DNA of 64,000 nucleotides. Origin: Sphaerulina vaccinii (lineage: Eukaryota > Ascomycota > Dothideomycetes > Mycosphaerellales > Mycosphaerellaceae). The notes beneath the pieces are model-generated. The model was not told where the DNA came from. It was given only the letters and a program-made list of their open reading frames with translations, and searched no databases. Both the position numbers and the translations under genes were made by a program. Below are positions 62,491-64,000 of this stretch, piece after piece. Position 1 is the first letter of the stretch, and each line of letters starts with the position of its first letter. The DNA is taken from contig JAKUDP010000008.1 of the NCBI GenBank assembly GCA_022570795.1, positions 558,001 through 622,000 on the forward strand. The letters run 5' to 3'.

Positions 62491-64000
62491 TCATATGTAG
62501 CCGTCTGTCTGGGCCAGACTGAGAAGACTTCCGAAGGCGTCCTCGCCATGCATTATGTAGCCGGTATTGAAATCGAAGGACATACCTTCTGTCGTGAAGA
62601 AGCCATTCAGCCCATGCTCATCGTTCGTGCGAGGTGCCCACTCCAGAGGCTGTTGTTCCGAAGAATGATACGACTGCTCGTTCTGGAGGGCTTCGGCCGC
62701 GACATGAGTCGTCGCGATTGCCGCCTCCTTCCGACTCTGCGTGGGAGGGACTCCGCGTTGAAAGTCGCGTACGACGTTGCGAATGTCAACAGACTGCCGA
62801 CGTCTTGCACTGGACTCGTCAAGAGGTGGCTCGCCAGCTTTGCGTTTTCGACTGTTCCCACGTTCACTTCTTGATTGCCTCTCCAGCAGGAGCATATCGG
62901 CGAGTATGCGAGTCCCTCGACGTGCGATTTTGCTATTGTGGGCGCAACGCAGGATCTCCACAGCCACCTCAACCAACTGGCAGTGCTCGAGGCATGCTGG
63001 ATCGCTCGCATCTCGATGCAAGACATCTAGACATAACGTGATTCCTGCCGCGACAGTAAATGCATGGAATATCCATAGTACCGGTCCATCGTCCGAGGCA
63101 AGACGTGGTGCTTCCTTCAGGATCGTCTTTGACGCTGCGATACAGGTCTTCCGTGTGAACGCGAATGCGGGATTGATGAAGCTCAGACTCAAGTATTTCC
63201 TGTGAATCATGATGATTTTATGCGCACTGCTAATGGCAGCTGCACTTCTCGCCCACTTTACCCAGATTGGCCAGTCTGGCTCGAGGGCAACGTTACAGAG
63301 GAAGGAAGGTCTTTGCTCGGAGGCGAGACTTCGCAGCAGACGGTCGTATTTGAGGACTTGCTCGTATTTCGTGTATGCTGTGTTAGACATTGCGATCCCG
63401 TCGAGAAGCTGTGGCATCAGTGCCGCAATATTGGACAGGTAACGGCAATAGCTTGTCACTGTTGGCACAGTATATGGTAGACTCTCGAGAGTCGCATCAT
63501 CGCAGTGCAGGGAGTCTACTGCCTTACAGTGTAACGGATTGATCAGATAGGTCTCAGAAAATGGAATAGAGAACCAGTCTTGGCTGCATATCTGCATCCA
63601 CACTCTGCGGCCAGTTTCCCGCTCGACAGAAACTTCCGAGTTGTCATCGAGCTGGTGTAGACCAAGACTTTGTGCAATGCGCACAGCTGACGCAAGTAGT
63701 ACGGCTTGCTGGTTGCTATGGCCCAAGATATGGGCAGAGATCGTAAGTGTTGCAATAGCCTGACATGCTCTGATAGATGGCCTGGACATGTAATGTGCCG
63801 CATTGAGGCAACTCAGAACTGCTTGTAGCCACTTTCCTGATAGCACAACCTGTTCTTGGTCGTGAAAGCCCCAACTCGCGACAACGGCCTTGTTCCCGCA
63901 CGTCATGCTGCCAACCAAGACCGCGAAGAGCAAGGCAACCCATTGCATATCGACACCAGGACTCTCAAGGTTACCGTGAAAGCGTTCGTAGAAATCGTGA
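62491..64000 (-). CDS. Fungal-specific transcription factor, MHR domain (N-terminus outside window)
   Basis: The reading frame stays open to the window edge (..HDFYERFHGNLESPGVDMQW), so the N-terminal DNA-binding part, probably a Zn2Cys6 cluster, lies beyond 64000. At least 503 codons are visible with no intron. The middle-homology region is evident: HYMSRPSIRACQAIATLTISAHILGHSNQQAVLLASAVRIAQSLGLHQL and RETGRRVWMQICSQDWF, the usual core of Fungal_trans proteins. A basic Arg/Lys-rich stretch (SRKRKAGEPPLDESSARRRQ) may be a nuclear signal. It ends 26 bases from the hydrolase stop and may regulate the adjacent dioxygenase cluster (inference). Confidence 0.9.
   Translation of the reverse strand, partial: HDFYERFHGNLESPGVDMQWVALLFAVLVGSMTCGNKAVVASWGFHDQEQVVLSGKWLQAVLSCLNAAHYMSRPSIRACQAIATLTISAHILGHSNQQAVLLASAVRIAQSLGLHQLDDNSEVSVERETGRRVWMQICSQDWFSIPFSETYLINPLHCKAVDSLHCDDATLESLPYTVPTVTSYCRYLSNIAALMPQLLDGIAMSNTAYTKYEQVLKYDRLLRSLASEQRPSFLCNVALEPDWPIWVKWARSAAAISSAHKIIMIHRKYLSLSFINPAFAFTRKTCIAASKTILKEAPRLASDDGPVLWIFHAFTVAAGITLCLDVLHRDASDPACLEHCQLVEVAVEILRCAHNSKIARRGTRILADMLLLERQSRSERGNSRKRKAGEPPLDESSARRRQSVDIRNVVRDFQRGVPPTQSRKEAAIATTHVAAEALQNEQSYHSSEQQPLEWAPRTNDEHGLNGFFTTEGMSFDFNTGYIMHGEDAFGSLLSLAQTDGYI

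Overview
The window is nuclear DNA of a filamentous ascomycete fungus, most likely a dothideomycete near the Mycosphaerellaceae. Three things suggest this: intron-poor genes with mostly 45-75 nt GT..AG introns, gene content such as RTA1, TNT-type NADase, XanA-like dioxygenases and a Zn2Cys6-class regulator, and repeated near-identical introns (introner-like elements) of a kind described in Dothideomycetes. The lineage call is inference; no database was searched. Exon boundaries were built by hand from frame continuity and splice signals.

1-23.6 kb is mainly housekeeping. It holds the 3' end of RPA1; THI4 behind a TPP riboswitch in its 5' leader; a secreted TNT-type NAD glycohydrolase; complex I 23 kDa subunit; a small unknown protein; a non-canonical poly(A) polymerase-like protein; trehalose-6-phosphate phosphatase (TPS2); a PA2G4/EBP1-like protein; a double-PHD Rco1-like chromatin protein; a tail-anchored unknown; and a small RING protein.

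23.9-46 kb holds POL5 (rDNA transcription/ribosome biogenesis), a 3-hydroxyacyl-CoA dehydrogenase-like enzyme, a sugar transporter, an F-box-like protein, a PrpF-like isomerase, a P450, an RTA1 transporter, a secreted alpha/beta hydrolase, a membrane-anchored SH3 protein, and a PCI protein. 46-55.6 kb holds a BTB protein, a KxDL (BLOC-1-type) protein, a small heat-shock protein and the endocytic F-BAR/muHD protein Syp1.

56.2-64 kb looks like a metabolic cluster. Two divergent XanA/TfdA-type Fe(II)/2-oxoglutarate dioxygenases flank an isopenicillin-N-synthase-type dioxygenase, followed by an alpha/beta hydrolase and the MHR half of a fungal transcription factor that runs off the window edge.

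The most striking signal is a family of related introns. Two unrelated genes, SYP1 and the cluster hydrolase, carry introns that share their first 35 bases exactly and are roughly four-fifths identical over about 145-150 nt. A third, more diverged copy sits upstream of the PCI gene. All three keep a GTCTCA...TGAGAC inverted repeat with 45-46 nt between the arms. No rRNA, tRNA, CRISPR array or intact transposon was recognised.
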